Source of the DNA: Spodoptera frugiperda
Taxonomy: Eukaryota; Arthropoda; Insecta; Lepidoptera; Noctuidae
Direction of reading: 5' to 3'
NCBI RefSeq assembly: GCF_023101765.2
Contig: NC_064226.1
Span: 3,836,001-3,900,000 of the forward strand
Length of the DNA: 64,000 bases
The notes under the pieces were generated by a model. It saw only the letters and a list, made by a program, of their open reading frames with translations. It did not search any database and was not told where the DNA came from. The first letter of the stretch is position 1. The number at the start of each line of letters is the position of its first letter. A program made the position numbers and the translations under genes. Below, one piece after another: positions 24,525 through 36,803 of this stretch.

Positions 24525-26144
24525 CTGCTGCTGAAGATTTGAGTGCAAACACATTATTCAATCTGAGAGTCAACTGACATTAAAATATTTAAGCCTTATA
24601 TCGCCACAAGATAAACCTCATTATTGCAAAACTGATCACTCAACAATAAATTCACTCAAGAATTTCGAAACGATCATCGGATTGAGAAAGAAAAGGATTT
24701 TAAAGAGATCCCTGTACATTTATCAATTTGAAGATACATTAAAGGTGACAGATGTGAAATTAAATTGCATTGTTATTCTGTTAGCATATCTTAAGTGACA
24801 TCTGTAGGCTTTTGGCAATCCTTATTAATTCGTATATTTACTTTAGTACTGGTAAAACCAGTTGCTTCACATTTTTGAGTGGGGAATTCTTTTGATAATA
24901 CTGACGAAATGATTTTGTTTGCTTGGTTGTGAATTGTGTCTTTTATTGTCATTTACACAAAAAGCTTAACACCTAGGAACATCCTACGATTAATCATTTC
25001 ATTATATCATTGACCACCATGATCGAAATCGATCGATTGAACGTACCACTTATCCAAAAAAATGATACTAAAAATTTAAAATTAATAAAGATTCATTACT
25101 TCTTAGTTAGGCTTACAGAAATCATAAATTACACATATCGGCTAACGACACAATATATTAACTACAGTTACTTAAGCAAAAGATTAACCTACAGCAAACC
25201 GCTATCAGTGCGTTCCATCAAACCACAGCTAAAGGACTTATTTGCTTCCATCACATTGAACAAACGTCATTGTTTGAAAAGGTCGAAATCGTGCCTCGAT
25301 TATAAAAGGACATTTTTACTCTTTAACGGGATTTAAACTGGGCTTGGCGTCATTTCAAGAGCAGGAAAACATACGTAACAATGTATTTATATATTTATCT
25401 CAACCAAAAAGCAATCAAACAAAATAATACTTAATCATATGAAGGCTATCTAAAACAAATAAGCGGATACGTCCAATTTTCTATCATTATTCTATTAATA
25501 GTAATTGCTGAATGATCTAGTCGAATAGACTAAATCAAATAGATTTCCTAAGACCAATTTAAGCAAACCAAATACGATGACGGAGCTAAAGTTAGCAAGG
25601 ACGGTGCGAATGTAAATTCTCTTCCGAATCACTGCTAAGCTATGTTCGGAGGCGACGTTCAAGGTTTCATACATTCTCGTATTGTTCACTTAGTTACCGC
25701 TACACAAGTAGGTATGTGCATTATTTAACGGTGAACTTTGAAGGAAAACAAAAAGTAAAACAAATAAATGTGGGTTACTATGAATAATTCAACGCAGACA
25801 TGACAGCTGCGCAAGATCCGTATAAAGATACTGTTAAAAGATCATTTACAACGATCCGTAAAATAGGATATATTACTTAAATCAATATTCCGGACGTTAT
25901 AATTAATGTATCTGTTTCAAGGTAAACTAACAGATTTGTAACGAAAATTGTAAATTCACACGAATCTAACTGTCAACGTAAAGTCGACAATGATGAACGG
26001 TTTGTTACAAATAAAAATAAACTTTATTGAAAAGTGATTGGATTCAAGGTTCAAAAACAAAGAAATCGAAATAGGCTGTAAAATAAAAACAAGGTTGCAT
26101 TCGTCGCGAATCAGTTTATTGACATAAATATGATCCTATTGAAA
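24525..26144. other. Unassigned AT-rich DNA
   Basis: The plus-strand open frame at 25010-25336 (about 108 codons) is rich in K, N, I, Y and T and lacks a recognisable domain; I treat it as chance. No repeat family was recognised. Confidence 0.4.
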
Positions 26145-26585
26145 CTAGAAGGGATTAACTTGATCTGTTCTCAAGGTAGTTGGTGAAATGTTTATTGTGT
26201 ATATCGCACGGCCTATGGGCAGCATGGTAGACGGATCGCTGAAGGCAGATGTCATTGAGATAGAGTTTACAATAGTTCGCAGCAAAGACGATGCCAACAA
26301 TGGTTCACGTACATGCATTGTACTGTCCGCGTGAAGAATAACTGAGGAAGCTGAGGCCATGCATCTAAACCTTGGACGGTTGAATAGCAATGAATAGAGC
26401 CGACCCCATCGACGTTTTACATACAATAGTGAACCCAAAATGAACCGAAGATGGGATTTAATTGATGTTGTAAGATCCAGTAGTGTTAGAAGCGGAACTA
26501 AATATAATTTCCGCTCTTGAGACAATAGCTCGTTAATAGGTGTCTGTTGTATAATACGGATTCTGTATTTTGTCTCCTACTCGCT
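26145..26585 (-). other. Longest open frame in the window, unrecognised
   Basis: A minus-strand frame stays open for about 140 codons from just after a TAG near 26570 to a TAG at 26145-26147. There is no ATG near its start; the first Met is in 'RFRCMASASS' around the middle. Composition is balanced and not AT-driven: it includes 'YVKRRWGRLYSLLFNRPRF' and 'AIYTINISPTTLRTDQVNPF'. Local G+C is above the background. An AATAAA on the minus strand lies about 25 bases after the stop. It could be a last exon or a decayed gene, but one frame this long is near what chance allows in 64 kb. No family is recognised. Confidence 0.25.
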
Positions 26586-28542
26586 ACAGTTGCTAAACGG
26601 TTGAAAATGTAATTTACTTTGCAATTTAACACACCAGCTGTTAAGCATTAGATAATCGTTTCTTTTGTCTTCTTTTTAGTTTCTGCTTGGACTTAATTTG
26701 TAAAAGGAATACGGTTTATTTTTGGGTGTTTTTTGTCAAATCTATATTGACACCTCAATTGGTAAAAACAAAAACTGTTCTGAGCATTTTCTTTTCCTTT
26801 TTCAATTAATTTATTTATAAAAAAGTAGTCTTAGGTTGTAAAGTGACAGCATTCTCTTTTTAAAATCAATGTGATCTGTCAATCTAACTTTATTTTTTAA
26901 ACAGATTAAGCAGGTGCAGTTTTTATTCGACCTGCAACCTGCCAGTTCTTGTAGTACGACATTTCAAACTTTGACAGGCGTTATCGTAACAATATTCTAA
27001 TATTTTGTCAAGGTAAGCTATTAATATTTTTGATCTAGTATTACGACCTTACTTACTTTCAAGTCTAGAATTTGAATGTAAAAAATGCATGTCAATTTAG
27101 TCTGATTAAATGTACCTACAATGAAACTGCAACAGAAATATAACCTCGATTTCACAAAACTGAAGGGCACTAAAAATACCTAACTACGGCAACTAATTGT
27201 TTGTTTTTAGCCGTCTTCTCAAAAAGGAGGAGTTTCTCAATTCAAATTGTATTTGTTAAATATTGGGTAGGTATGTATAATCTGTAAAGTCACGAGTAGC
27301 TCCAAAATATTTCGAAGAAATTATTTTATAACAATTGTTCAGTTTTCGATCAATGTGATCAATTTCTGTATCGACTCACTAATAGAAGTCTGATGTGAAT
27401 TCAAATTCTGTCTCTCTTAAGAGTGTAATTTAACTATGTGTATATGTATGTATATTAAATCACTATACTTATATACAAAAAATGACACAATATACGCAAA
27501 AATTGACGACAACTCGAAGGTCTTGTTACAAAAAGTGTTCCACTATTACAAATGTTTAAGTCACGTAATTCAGCCAGTCATTTTTCTGAAGGATACACTG
27601 CTCTGATTACACGCAATGATAAAATGCAATACTTTTATTTTATGTATATTTATGTAAATCAAGACCTTATGTATTGCTTCAGATTTCAGAGCGAATTTTG
27701 CAACGTCCGAAATTTTAACTGACCTCTTTGTTTGAAAAATTGCCTTTTTATAAAGCTATTAAATTGAGCCTGGTTTCTTTTTACCTGAATTGGGGTTGCG
27801 TACTTAAAAAGTGTAGATAAATGTGAGTGATAACCTTTACATATTATATTTGAATTTCTACCACCAACGACCTTACAAGTATACCAAATTTTTCACGGCA
27901 CTCAAAGAAGATGTACACCATTTTTTATACTTAATAGATTAACGTTTTCGTTTTCACCATTCCGTCTGGTGGTAAGCGATGATGTGGCCGACGATGGAGC
28001 ACGCCTACCTATAAGCAACCTGTTCACTCTGGACTTGAAGACACCTAAGTTGTATTTTGCAGGAAACACAAGCTCCGGAATGGAGTTCCATTTTCAACTT
28101 TTCCAAAAGTATTGGCTGTTCATTGTCTGTCAATAATTCACTTACCTATCTAATCATCCACAACGAAGGAATTTTATGGAATAAATTTCTTTAAAACTTT
28201 ATTTAAAACTGATCATTTTACCTAAAACAGTCGTAAAGTTCTTGACATCTTATTTCGCGACAGTAACATGAGACTGAGTTTACGAACCATGTGAATTTAT
28301 TAAGCGAATAATTAGCATTTATTTGTATGAACGCAAACGTTTAGCCGCCAAAATATTATAATTAGATATATTTATAATTCTCCGCCAATTAAAAATTAAT
28401 TAATGTCTTAGAGAAAGATTTCTCGTATCTTAATTAATGTAGTCAATTAAATAAACTACGAAACTAATTATTGTTCAAATATCTGATTTTATCATGGATT
28501 AATAATTTAATACAAGTTCAGAAGGTCTAACACCCTTCTACC
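26586..28542. other. Unassigned AT-rich DNA
   Basis: Apart from repeat K1 (listed separately) I see only AT-rich sequence, with no exon-like frame. Confidence 0.45.
27965..28110 (+). repeat. Repeat K, copy K1, with open frame
   Basis: The stretch with 'GATGTGGCCGACGATGGAGC', 'CTATAAGCAACCTGTTCACT' and 'GACTTGAAGACACC' matches the minus strand at 45840-46030 at DNA and translated level. Its frame reads 'ARLPISNLFTLDLKTPKLY' then 'FAGNTSSGMEFH' before a stop near 28133. This repeat type is dispersed in Lepidoptera; I cannot name the parent element. Confidence 0.6.
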
Positions 28543-28698
28543 CGGAACTGCGCACTGCCTAGCGGGTTACCGGGGCTCCGGTTTGAAAAGCAGGAGTAAG
28601 AACGGGGTGGTTTTTAGTCAGGAACAGTCTGACACTCCCTCTCGCCTCGCCTAAGGTGGGAGAAGTCATGGGATGAATTTCACACCTCAAAAAAAAAC
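28541..28698 (+). mobile_element. Family A SINE-like copy A8, near complete
   Basis: Head CCGGAACTGCGCACTGCCTA and GGGGCTCCGGTTTGAAAAGC, body 'GAGTAAGAACGGGGTGG', 'TTTTTAGTCAGGAACAGTCT', hairpin, 'GGGATGAATTTCACACC' and an A tail at 28689-28697. One change in the head stem (GAACTG for GAGCTG). Confidence 0.9.
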
Positions 28699-30389
28699 AC
28701 TAATTTCCTAGAGCCAAAAACTCCTACACCCAAGCCAGTTTTATCGTACAGCAAAAAACCTAAACTGTACACATACGAAACTAGTAATTTGAAAGGACCT
28801 TAGTCACTAAACAACATTCTTTAAAGTAACTTTACCGACATCGTTAGGACATACAAGATTAGTTTTTCAATCGATTAGATTTGGGGTAACTTGAATTAAA
28901 GTCTCCTTTTAAGGCAAGTAACGAGTTGATAAAATTAATTCATTCGAGTTTTTAATCGATTTAATTTGGTTGCCTATTTGAATGCTCTGGGAACGATCGA
29001 GTAGTTGCGACAAGATGAACGAATGTGACTAGTTACAAGACCTTCTAGTTACGACGAGATTGGGCTCCATTCTTCGTTGATTTAACTGTGTATAGAAAAT
29101 CTCTTCAATTAAAGGAATAGGGTTTCGTTTAACAAGGCTATTGAAAGTAAGTTGATTTAAATTCGATTAAAATAAAATTGGAAATCCAGTACACACAAGA
29201 ATGGTTACAAATACAAAGCAAGGCAACGCATAATTGAAAAAAAAAGGTTTTAAAGTTTAAGTTTGAGTCACCTAACAGAAAATACAGAAATTTCTTACTA
29301 AATACGACTTTAATAGCATATACATTAGCAGACCAACAAATTATTAAAAAATAAACATCTATACTACTCAAGGAATGAACTTCCGAACCTTACTTTCTTA
29401 ACACATTTAATATTAGCTCATCAAACACTTGTGCACAACTCAGAAACCTCATGACGTCACTATGTCAAACATTATACAATATGCCACCAAGTTCAATGCC
29501 GCTGGGCAAATGTCTCCATCGAAGGTGAAAGTATGTGACGTCACTATAACCCGACCGATGTAACACAAGCAGATGGTCGCTGTGAGGTAACAGCGTGCTA
29601 TATTATTTAGCCGTGTTATATGACTTTTGATCGTGAACTTTGTGTTACATTTTTGCTGATAGCTTTTTTGCGAATGGTTTGTTTGTTTTTTTTTTAATAG
29701 ATTTTTAATGGGTTTGTGTTATTTATAGGAGATTTTTTGTACTTCTCTGACCTAAGTCAGAGATTTTGTCAGCTCGGTTACATTGTATTCGTAAAGTTAT
29801 TTGTCAACTAAATATATACGTCAACTACACTATATACAAAAGCTATTTGTATAAAATAGTCACAATATTATGACATATTAATAGAACAACTTTCCACGTT
29901 CATAAACGTTGCATTAAAATGATATTTACTTTCCATTTCTCTGAGTATAAGTAATTTATAAATTAATATCTATATGATAATCGGAATATGTTTGCAATTA
30001 ATCTAATCCCTTCGATATTTATAATGATACTTTTAAACTAAGAACATAATACATAAATACATGATTAGAGAATGAATTCCTCTGAGAGAAAATTAGTTTT
30101 AACATAAAAAAGGTTGTACTCGTGTAGAAGAAAATAATAAATCTAAACAATAATAATATACATATGTACGTATAGAAGACACAGCTACAAGAGATCTTGA
30201 GATTAGAACAACGTGTAATTATGTGTTTTTAATGTGTAATTCTCAATGGAACATGAAATCGATTATCTAGTACTACTATAAAGTGTACTTTAATGTTTAT
30301 AGTTCATTATTCCAAAACAAGCATTTTCCCAAAACAAAAATCGTGCCAAAACTGATTACAATTTTAGAACTACCCATAGCAAACCTAAA
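28699..30389. other. Unassigned DNA with paired CRE sites
   Basis: AT-rich. Several ATCGATT words occur at 28860-29000. The pair of TGACGTCA sites at 29452 and 29536 is listed separately. The minus frame at 29138-29371 is F/L/I-rich and not credible. Confidence 0.4.
29452..29543. promoter_or_regulatory. Two TGACGTCACTAT sites 84 bp apart
   Basis: TGACGTCA, the full palindromic CRE bound by CREB/ATF bZIP proteins, occurs at 29452-29459 and 29536-29543. Each is followed by CTAT, so twelve bases match exactly. The spacing is 84 bp. The sequence between is not an internal duplicate. Regulatory use is inferred from the motif only. Confidence 0.4.
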
Positions 30390-30562
30390 ATCCAATTTCC
30401 CAATCTTCGCAATCCTTGATTCTCAAACAACCCTTACATTCCATCCCCCATAAGGCTAACAACGCACTTGTAACGCCTCTGGTGTCAAATGTCCATGAGC
30501 GGCGACGATTGCTTACCGTGAGCTCGTTTAACTGCTTATACCATAAAAAAATACCATTATAA
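30390..30562 (-). repeat. Family E dispersed repeat, copy E4 (minus)
   Basis: On the minus strand: 'TGGTATAAGCAGTTAAACGA', 'GCTCACGGTAAGCAATCGTC', 'GCCGCTCATGGACA', 'AGAGGCGTTACAAGTGCGTT' and 'GGAATGTAAGGGTTG'. It is the same order as E1. The minus open frame at 30385-30576 is an artefact of this repeat. Confidence 0.75.
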
Positions 30563-31584
30563 CGGTTGTCCATCACATCTTAAACAATGTTACATTATTA
30601 TTGTATGTGAATTACATAATCTAGTTATATCACTGTGCACTGCGCACACGCACCTACTTACATAAAATTTAACAATTACACTTTGTCGGAAGTGTCATAC
30701 GTTTGTTATTTATTATGCAAGTTTACTTTTTTTATTGTTTTAGTCGACAAACTGTAATAATATGATATTGTATGCAAATTAGATCACGATTAGATTTGAT
30801 ACATTGTCGAATCGATCTGTCACAGATTTCTAGTGAAGCGTAAATGATATACCGGTAAAATATTGATTTAATTTAGTCAATACTAAATATAAATTATTTC
30901 TAACAAATTAAATCCAATGATTTGGATGATTAGATTAATATTGTAACCGAAAAATTGCATTTTGCCTTTTTTATTGTCTATTATCTGTTTGTGTATTGTC
31001 CAAAATGGTTCTAATTATCAGAAATTGAAGGAAATTAAATGAAATGCCAATTATACTTCAACAGTATTGTATTTACTATGGATTTTTGACGTTCACTTTG
31101 GAAAGTGCCTTCCCGATATATTTTAAATAAATAATTTTCACTTTAACTGTGAAAAAGAAAACATAATCATCGATATCTCTAAACGGAACATAATTAACTC
31201 AATTATCCTTTACCTACACATACAAAACCAAATTATTCGCAAATCACAAAAATCCTTATTAAACCAAATAATAGTGCATGCAAATGAGTAGAATTGTTAT
31301 TACAAGGCTAATTACAAATACCAAACCTGGCCAATGCCCTTAGTTCGATCAGATCTTAGTTATGGCCTTAACAATCGTGATGAATGAGCTGAATGACCTA
31401 TAAACTAAGATCTAATTCTACCTTCACTGTTATAGCCAACAATTAATGTTGTAGGTCTACTGAACATGGTTTTAATTGAGGTTATTATGTGGACAATTGG
31501 AGATTCGATATTTATGGTATGGATCGATGTGCTGATCTTTAGGATTTAATTTTGTTTTTTGACTCGTCGAAAATCATGAGAAGC

Positions 31585-31705
31585 ATGTTTTTTTATGCAA
31601 TCGATGGTAAACGTGCAGACGGTTCACCTGATGGTAAGCTATCAGCATGCCGCACATGAACACCCGCAACAACAGAGTAATCACAGGTGTGTTACCGGCC
31701 TTTAA
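31585..31705 (+). repeat. Family E dispersed repeat, copy E3 (diverged)
   Basis: Contains GGTAAACGTGCAGACGGTTC, 'ACCTGATGGTAAGCTATCAG', 'CATGAACACCCGCAAC' and 'GTGTTACCGGCCTTT'. Divergent from E1, with a variant middle, and truncated before the GGGGTTAGGAATTT part. Confidence 0.65.
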
Positions 31706-32005
31706 AAACCTAAAGCACGTTAAAAATATGTAGGCAATAGTTGTATCATATCGCGAATAATAATGGCTACTTAGTAATTACATATCATACATATTTACGC
31801 TATATAAAAAATAAAATCTAAACCATTACATACAATGGTAGATGATTATCATTTTAATCAAAAGACTACCTAAACACAAAGTACGTAGACCTAATTATAC
31901 AGGAACTTACTACGCAGGCTAGACGTAACGAATCAAAAATTATCAAAACAAAATAATCAAATTAAGTTGCAAATACTTGAGATACCTACCTATACAAACT
32001 ATAAT

Positions 32006-32293
32006 AATTAAACTCAACAGCGCATACACTACAATCACACTGACAAAAAGGACCAATAAATATTTATCGTGGTCCTTATGTACGCAAATAAAATGTACAA
32101 AGGAATATATAAGAATTTTCCAAACGACGTGTTACATATACATACAAAACTATATTAATTAAACTCAACGGCGCATATAATATCACTCTGACAAAAAGGA
32201 CCAATAAATATTTATCGTGGTCCTTATGTACGCAAATAAAATGTACAAAGGAATATATAAGAATTTTCCAAACGACGTGTTACATATACATAT
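32006..32293. repeat. 148-bp tandem duplication holding a long palindrome
   Basis: Unit one runs from about 32006 to 32145 and unit two from about 32157 to 32293. From TGACAAAAAGG (32041; 32189) to GTTACATATACATA they are identical at a constant 148-bp offset, and a 3-bp indel lies before that. Each unit contains AAGGACCA then ATAAATATTTAT then TGGTCCTT, a palindrome broken only by an extra CG. Near-identity means a recent duplication or gene conversion. Confidence 0.92.
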
Positions 32294-32314
32294 ACATAAA
32301 TGTCTGTGCGATTA

Positions 32315-32415
32315 AAAGTGGGCTAGTCGCAAGTGAACGGAGTGGTCGGCCTCGAGACCGCGCCTTGTAAGGGTTAGTTACCACGCGGAAACCGAACTGC
32401 CTGGGAAACTGCGTG
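32315..32415. other. GC-rich unit next to the tandem duplication
   Basis: A block of about 100 bases with much higher G+C than the flanks, including 'GGGCTAGTCGCAAGTGAACG', GGTC/GACC and CACGC/GCGTG short inverted repeats. No repeat family recognised here matches it. It could be a non-coding exon, a small RNA gene or a decayed repeat head; nothing in it decides between these. Confidence 0.3.
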
Positions 32416-34070
32416 ACGATAAAATTCCTTCACTTTTATTATGTAGCAAGAATATAGATCAAAAATTATTTCTTTATAGGTCTTCTAGAGTATCGTTGTC
32501 AGGGTGAAATGGAGATTTTAAGGCTTCTGTTCATTGGACGCAGTTTTTTTTTCATTTATCCATTAGTGCATTTGATTTTGCTGTTTTTGATCATCAGGTA
32601 AAATATTTTATGCCTAAAAGTCATTATTATAACATGGAATTTAGAACCGAAAAATCTAGAAACATTTTGTTGTCTGATTCAAGGAAACTCCATTTAATTT
32701 TATGAATGAAATAAATCTGATTGTGATCAGATTGCCAACTGAAGGAACACAATATCAGATTTCGATTGATATAAAGATTAATTTAATCGTTTAATACACA
32801 GCCATTCACTCTATGCAGTTAATTTTGCTATAGCAATAATTTAATTTATTTATAATAACAATAGTTCAATGTTGTCCAAAGCTATTCCTGAGTGCAAAAA
32901 TATAGTCTACAAGCACCTATTTTAAACCTATAAAGAATATCATTGAGTAAGCAATGACGAATATCTCACACGTAGATTAATGCCACTACTTTCCTTTTGA
33001 CATCTATCTACCTTTAAATACAATTATCTATTGCCTAAAATAACTACCATTAAGCAATGTATAGGAAATGTCTCTTAGCACTTAGCTAAAATTAAAATCC
33101 TCTGACACAGTCCTATTGACACAAATTGTCGTGGACAGTAGGCACATTAGGTATGGCCGTCTGATTATGCAAGGAACTAACTGCCTCGCCTTGATGTAAA
33201 CACTACTACTAGCTACTAGCTAAGAACTTAAGATACGTCATACATACGTATATACTGTGGAAAATACAAGAAGGTATTGTAGGTAGTAATATACAATTTG
33301 TGTTTTAATAATCTTAAAATTTACTAGTGCACGTTAACGCTATGGAATTTTCAACCAATTAATCTACACTGATGACATACTTATACGTCTGTATGTAACA
33401 ACTCTGTAATATAATTTTAACCGATGTACTACTATGTTGGTACACTATAAACTACATTCCATTTAACTTAGGCTATCAAAAAACAGTTACAAATATTAGT
33501 AAGGCAAGAGAAAATATTTTGAGTCTGTCTATCTATCTACTAAATTAAATAAGTACCTATATACAAGTAACTATGCAAATACAAACAATAATTTCACTTA
33601 CTTTAAAATCCATTAAAATCTGAACATAATCAAAAAACACAAATAAAAACTCGAATTTATTAATATTCCGATCGATAAAAACAACATCGTCTTGCGTGTA
33701 TTAATTAAAGTCGTCCTATAAATTGCACTTCAATTGTATCAATCAGAGAGTGAAAGGCTGGAGATGGAACCTGTTCTCGACCTTCGGATGCCAAGGTCGG
33801 GACAGTCGTCATTAGCCACTGGACTTCCGCATACCCACATGTACTTAACCGTTTTTAAATTACTGGATCAACACCAGTAAATTGCATGCATAAGTAACAT
33901 TTTATGATCGCGACTCGAGCTTGCGATTCACAATTCTGGTTTTTTTTTGTTAAGAAAGTAGTTAATTGTGACATTTTGGTTGTTTTCCGGATAATTAAGG
34001 GGCTTTTTGAAGCAATAATTGAGGTAGAGTAATGTTTACGTGATGTTTTAAAGAATATACTTATAGGTAC
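32416..34070. other. Unassigned AT-rich DNA
   Basis: No gene or repeat recognised. A slightly GC-richer stretch at 33755-33835 is unremarkable. Confidence 0.45.
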
Positions 34071-34074
34071 TTTA

Positions 34075-34112
34075 TTTATTTATGCTTATGTTCAACAGCT
34101 GAAGGCAATGTG
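34075..34112 (+). mobile_element. RTE-type LINE 3' tail fragment J3 (short)
   Basis: Reads TATGCTTATGTTCAACAGCT then GAAGGCAATGTGAAGG. It matches the J1/J2 tail through 'TATGTTCAACAG' and then diverges. Short, so the call is tentative. Confidence 0.4.
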
Positions 34113-34524
34113 AAGGAATCTTTATAAACAAGAACTGTTTTGAGTCCTGAATTTCTGAAATGATCTCTAATTACATTGCGACATGTATAAAATTGCTCTG
34201 AATAACTTTCTTGTTGGGTACAAGTATATCTTGCGTCAATTTTAATTGAAAATATAAGCTTGCCATAGTAATAAGCCTAAGCTAGTATTAAATACAACTC
34301 GCACTGCAATGCCCGCCATGTCTGATTACATCGAGTCGTATTTCGACTAATGAGTTTCGACTTACCACAATTTCAATTTGTTAGCAATGAACGCACGTTT
34401 TGTCTTCATTAATCGACGTAATAATTACCTGTAACAGACAACAAATTGATTAACATTTCATTGACACTTAACAAAGATGTTGACATTTCAGTAAGTAGGA
34501 CATACGGGTAGGTACTCTCATATT

Positions 34525-34592
34525 CTGCGCGCACGCCCTTACGACAGCCGGCCTTTCGACGTAACGTTGTCGCGGCGGCAACTTGCATACGA
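34525..34592. other. CpG-rich patch
   Basis: TCTGCGCGCACGCCCTTACG, CAGCCGGCCTTTCGACGTAA and CGTTGTCGCGGCGGCAAC form a compact CpG-rich block in AT-rich DNA. It is not part of any repeat listed. A regulatory role is possible but not shown. Confidence 0.4.
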
Positions 34593-34623
34593 ATTTGTGT
34601 GATATAAATAAATAAAGTATATT

Positions 34624-34959
34624 TTAGTTTGATGTGATTGAAGGTTTATATAAACCATGTAGCAATGCTTGATAGAAAGTTTTGGTGTGAGAAATTAGAG
34701 CAGCATTAACTTTAGTATAAAGTTTTCTACGCGCGCTCCTTGAATAAGTTATGCTAAACGGTCGTGATTGCCCAATTAAGATACTTCTTAATAAACGTCC
34801 ATTTAATTTGAAGTGATTGGTTTGAGAACGTCTATGCAGGGTGACACGTGTCAGACTCGTAATCACGACATCCACCTCGAGGTCTGTAATTACACGACAG
34901 TCGCCGCTGACCAGAGCCTTGAGAACAAATTGTAGAATGTCAAGTACTAAGAAAAGCAA
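34624..34959 (-). other. Open frame of about 111 codons, unrecognised
   Basis: A minus-strand frame with a hydrophobic beginning 'LFLVLDILQFVLKALVSG' and a basic, mixed remainder ('YSRSARRKLYTKVN'). Local G+C is higher than the flanks and a CpG-rich patch lies next to it at 34525-34590. There is no domain I recognise. A coding exon, a decayed repeat or chance are all possible. Confidence 0.2.
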
Positions 34960-35199
34960 CAGATATTTATATAAAGCAGAGCATTTAACTTTTGCTATTT
35001 AACTTAATAGTTCCTGAATGAGATTGCACGTCAAAGTTTAAACATAATTGCAGGCCTTAATGATTGCAGAGAAGATAATGAAGTCGTACAGCCCTATAAT
35101 GATGGGTTGCAGAACTTAACACATGTTCAACTGACAGCTGCAAATCACAACATACTAACATTAATAGCGAATCTATAACGTAATAAAATCTTTGCATAA

Positions 35200-35481
35200 C
35201 TATATATCAGTTTTATAAAAGCTCCACTTTTGGAACCGGTCATTACGACCTTGTATCAGAGAAGTAGGCGTTCGAGATCTGTCAACCGGTATAAAAAGGT
35301 GTTGGTTATAGAAGTGAAATAAACAAAGACGACGATGCAAGGTTAGTGCGTCCGCCCTAGCTTCCGGCGGAACAAAATCTTGAAAATCTTGACAGTCAAT
35401 TGACCATAATACATGGGTGTGTGACCTCGTATTGTGCTTTCGGCGCCGTTCACATAGGAAGCAATAAAGTCGAGAATACAC
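35200..35481 (-). other. Open frame of about 93 codons, unrecognised
   Basis: The minus frame has balanced composition ('LPEARADALTLHRRL'-like stretch around 35350, then 'LFIPVDRSRTPTSLIQGRN'), begins without an ATG, and lies 240 bp upstream in minus sense of the 34.6 kb frame. Two exons of one minus-strand gene would be one reading, but no splice-site pair or family supports it. Confidence 0.2.
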
Positions 35482-35867
35482 AGTTATGGAATCGTTTTAA
35501 TTGCATCTAATGAGTGTATTCTTTACGCATTCATACATAATCAAGTTGCGAAACATTTAGGCTTAAGGCTCCACAGTTTTATATGAACACAAGTTTACAT
35601 TGAACCGACAATATAATTGTAATGAAATCCGGTTCTTTTTTATGTCCACCTGATACTTGTTTAGTCTTCCGGGTATTTGACATCGGTAAAATAATCTCTT
35701 TGGGTTTCTTGCTTTTTTTTATTGTTGTCTAAACTTGCTGGATCGGTCGAGATTAATTTGTCTGGCTTTTAATTCGTCATTTATTTGTTCAGTAAAAGTC
35801 ACCAGCGGTCAAGTTAGAAGGTAATCCATTGGCTCAAGTATAACGAATACAAATAGCATATACGTCA

Positions 35868-35914
35868 AAGAGATAGAAAAAGAGAGAAAGATAGAGAGAG
35901 CGAGAGAGAGTGAT
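35868..35914. repeat. GA-rich low-complexity tract
   Basis: Purine run made of GAGA, GATAGA and AAAGAGA words ending in GCGAGAGAGAGTG. Low-complexity DNA; in flies such tracts bind GAGA factor, but that is inference here. Confidence 0.85.
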
Positions 35915-36803
35915 GCTGCCTAATCTCTGTCAATAATGTAGTATGTATACCAATAGCAGTAGTTATCTGTCCCTAAGTATAAGAAAATTTCAATTACTCG
36001 CAAACTAATACAGAGCAGAAATAATTCTGATATTTCTAGTTTGCATTTCAACCAAACAAATTAGACTACGCTACAAGCTCACACACACTACTTACGATAA
36101 GTAGCTTGAGCAATATCCTATTAAATTTAATGCCTACTTAAATTTACTCCAATAGCAAATACCAGGTCGACAGGAGCAATAAACATACAATCTGTACACT
36201 GTATATTACACTTAAATCATAGCATAACCTTATTATATTTAGCAGACCGTAATACTTAATATGCTCAATTTAATTGCACGAGTGTTGCATCAAAGATTTA
36301 TGCAATATAGGGGTGTCAAGTAAAGCTTATCGCGTGAACACATCGAGGATTTCGTGTTTTATAAATTGTATGCAATAATTCAGCCTCCCAGGCTTCGGTA
36401 ACTCAAGCCGAAGTAACCCGAGAGCACCCGAAGGCAGTTTCGTAATGTACAGTACAATATGTTTAGGTTTAATTGTAATAGTATGGTTGCCATGGTTCGG
36501 ACAAAATGAACGACGTAATTGAACATAATTTTATATAAATTGGGTGTTTTAGATTCAATTATGAATGTGATTAAATTTTAAATAATAATTTACGAGAAAA
36601 TTGATTGAAAATGAAATTCCAGTTTTCAATTTTACACCTTAGAAAATTATAGTTTTAAGACTGTAAAAAGCTGGCGAAATCGTCAATTACTGAGCTAATC
36701 TTGATAAAATTACTATTGTAACTCGGTTCTTCATAAACACGTATCACTTGCCAATAGATAAGATAATAAAGAACAACCTAAATATTTCGTTCAATTTCCG
36801 CAT
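35915..36803. other. Unassigned DNA
   Basis: AT-rich except a small fold-back at about 36390-36415 in which GGCTTCGG pairs with a following CCGAAG. No gene supported. Confidence 0.4.
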
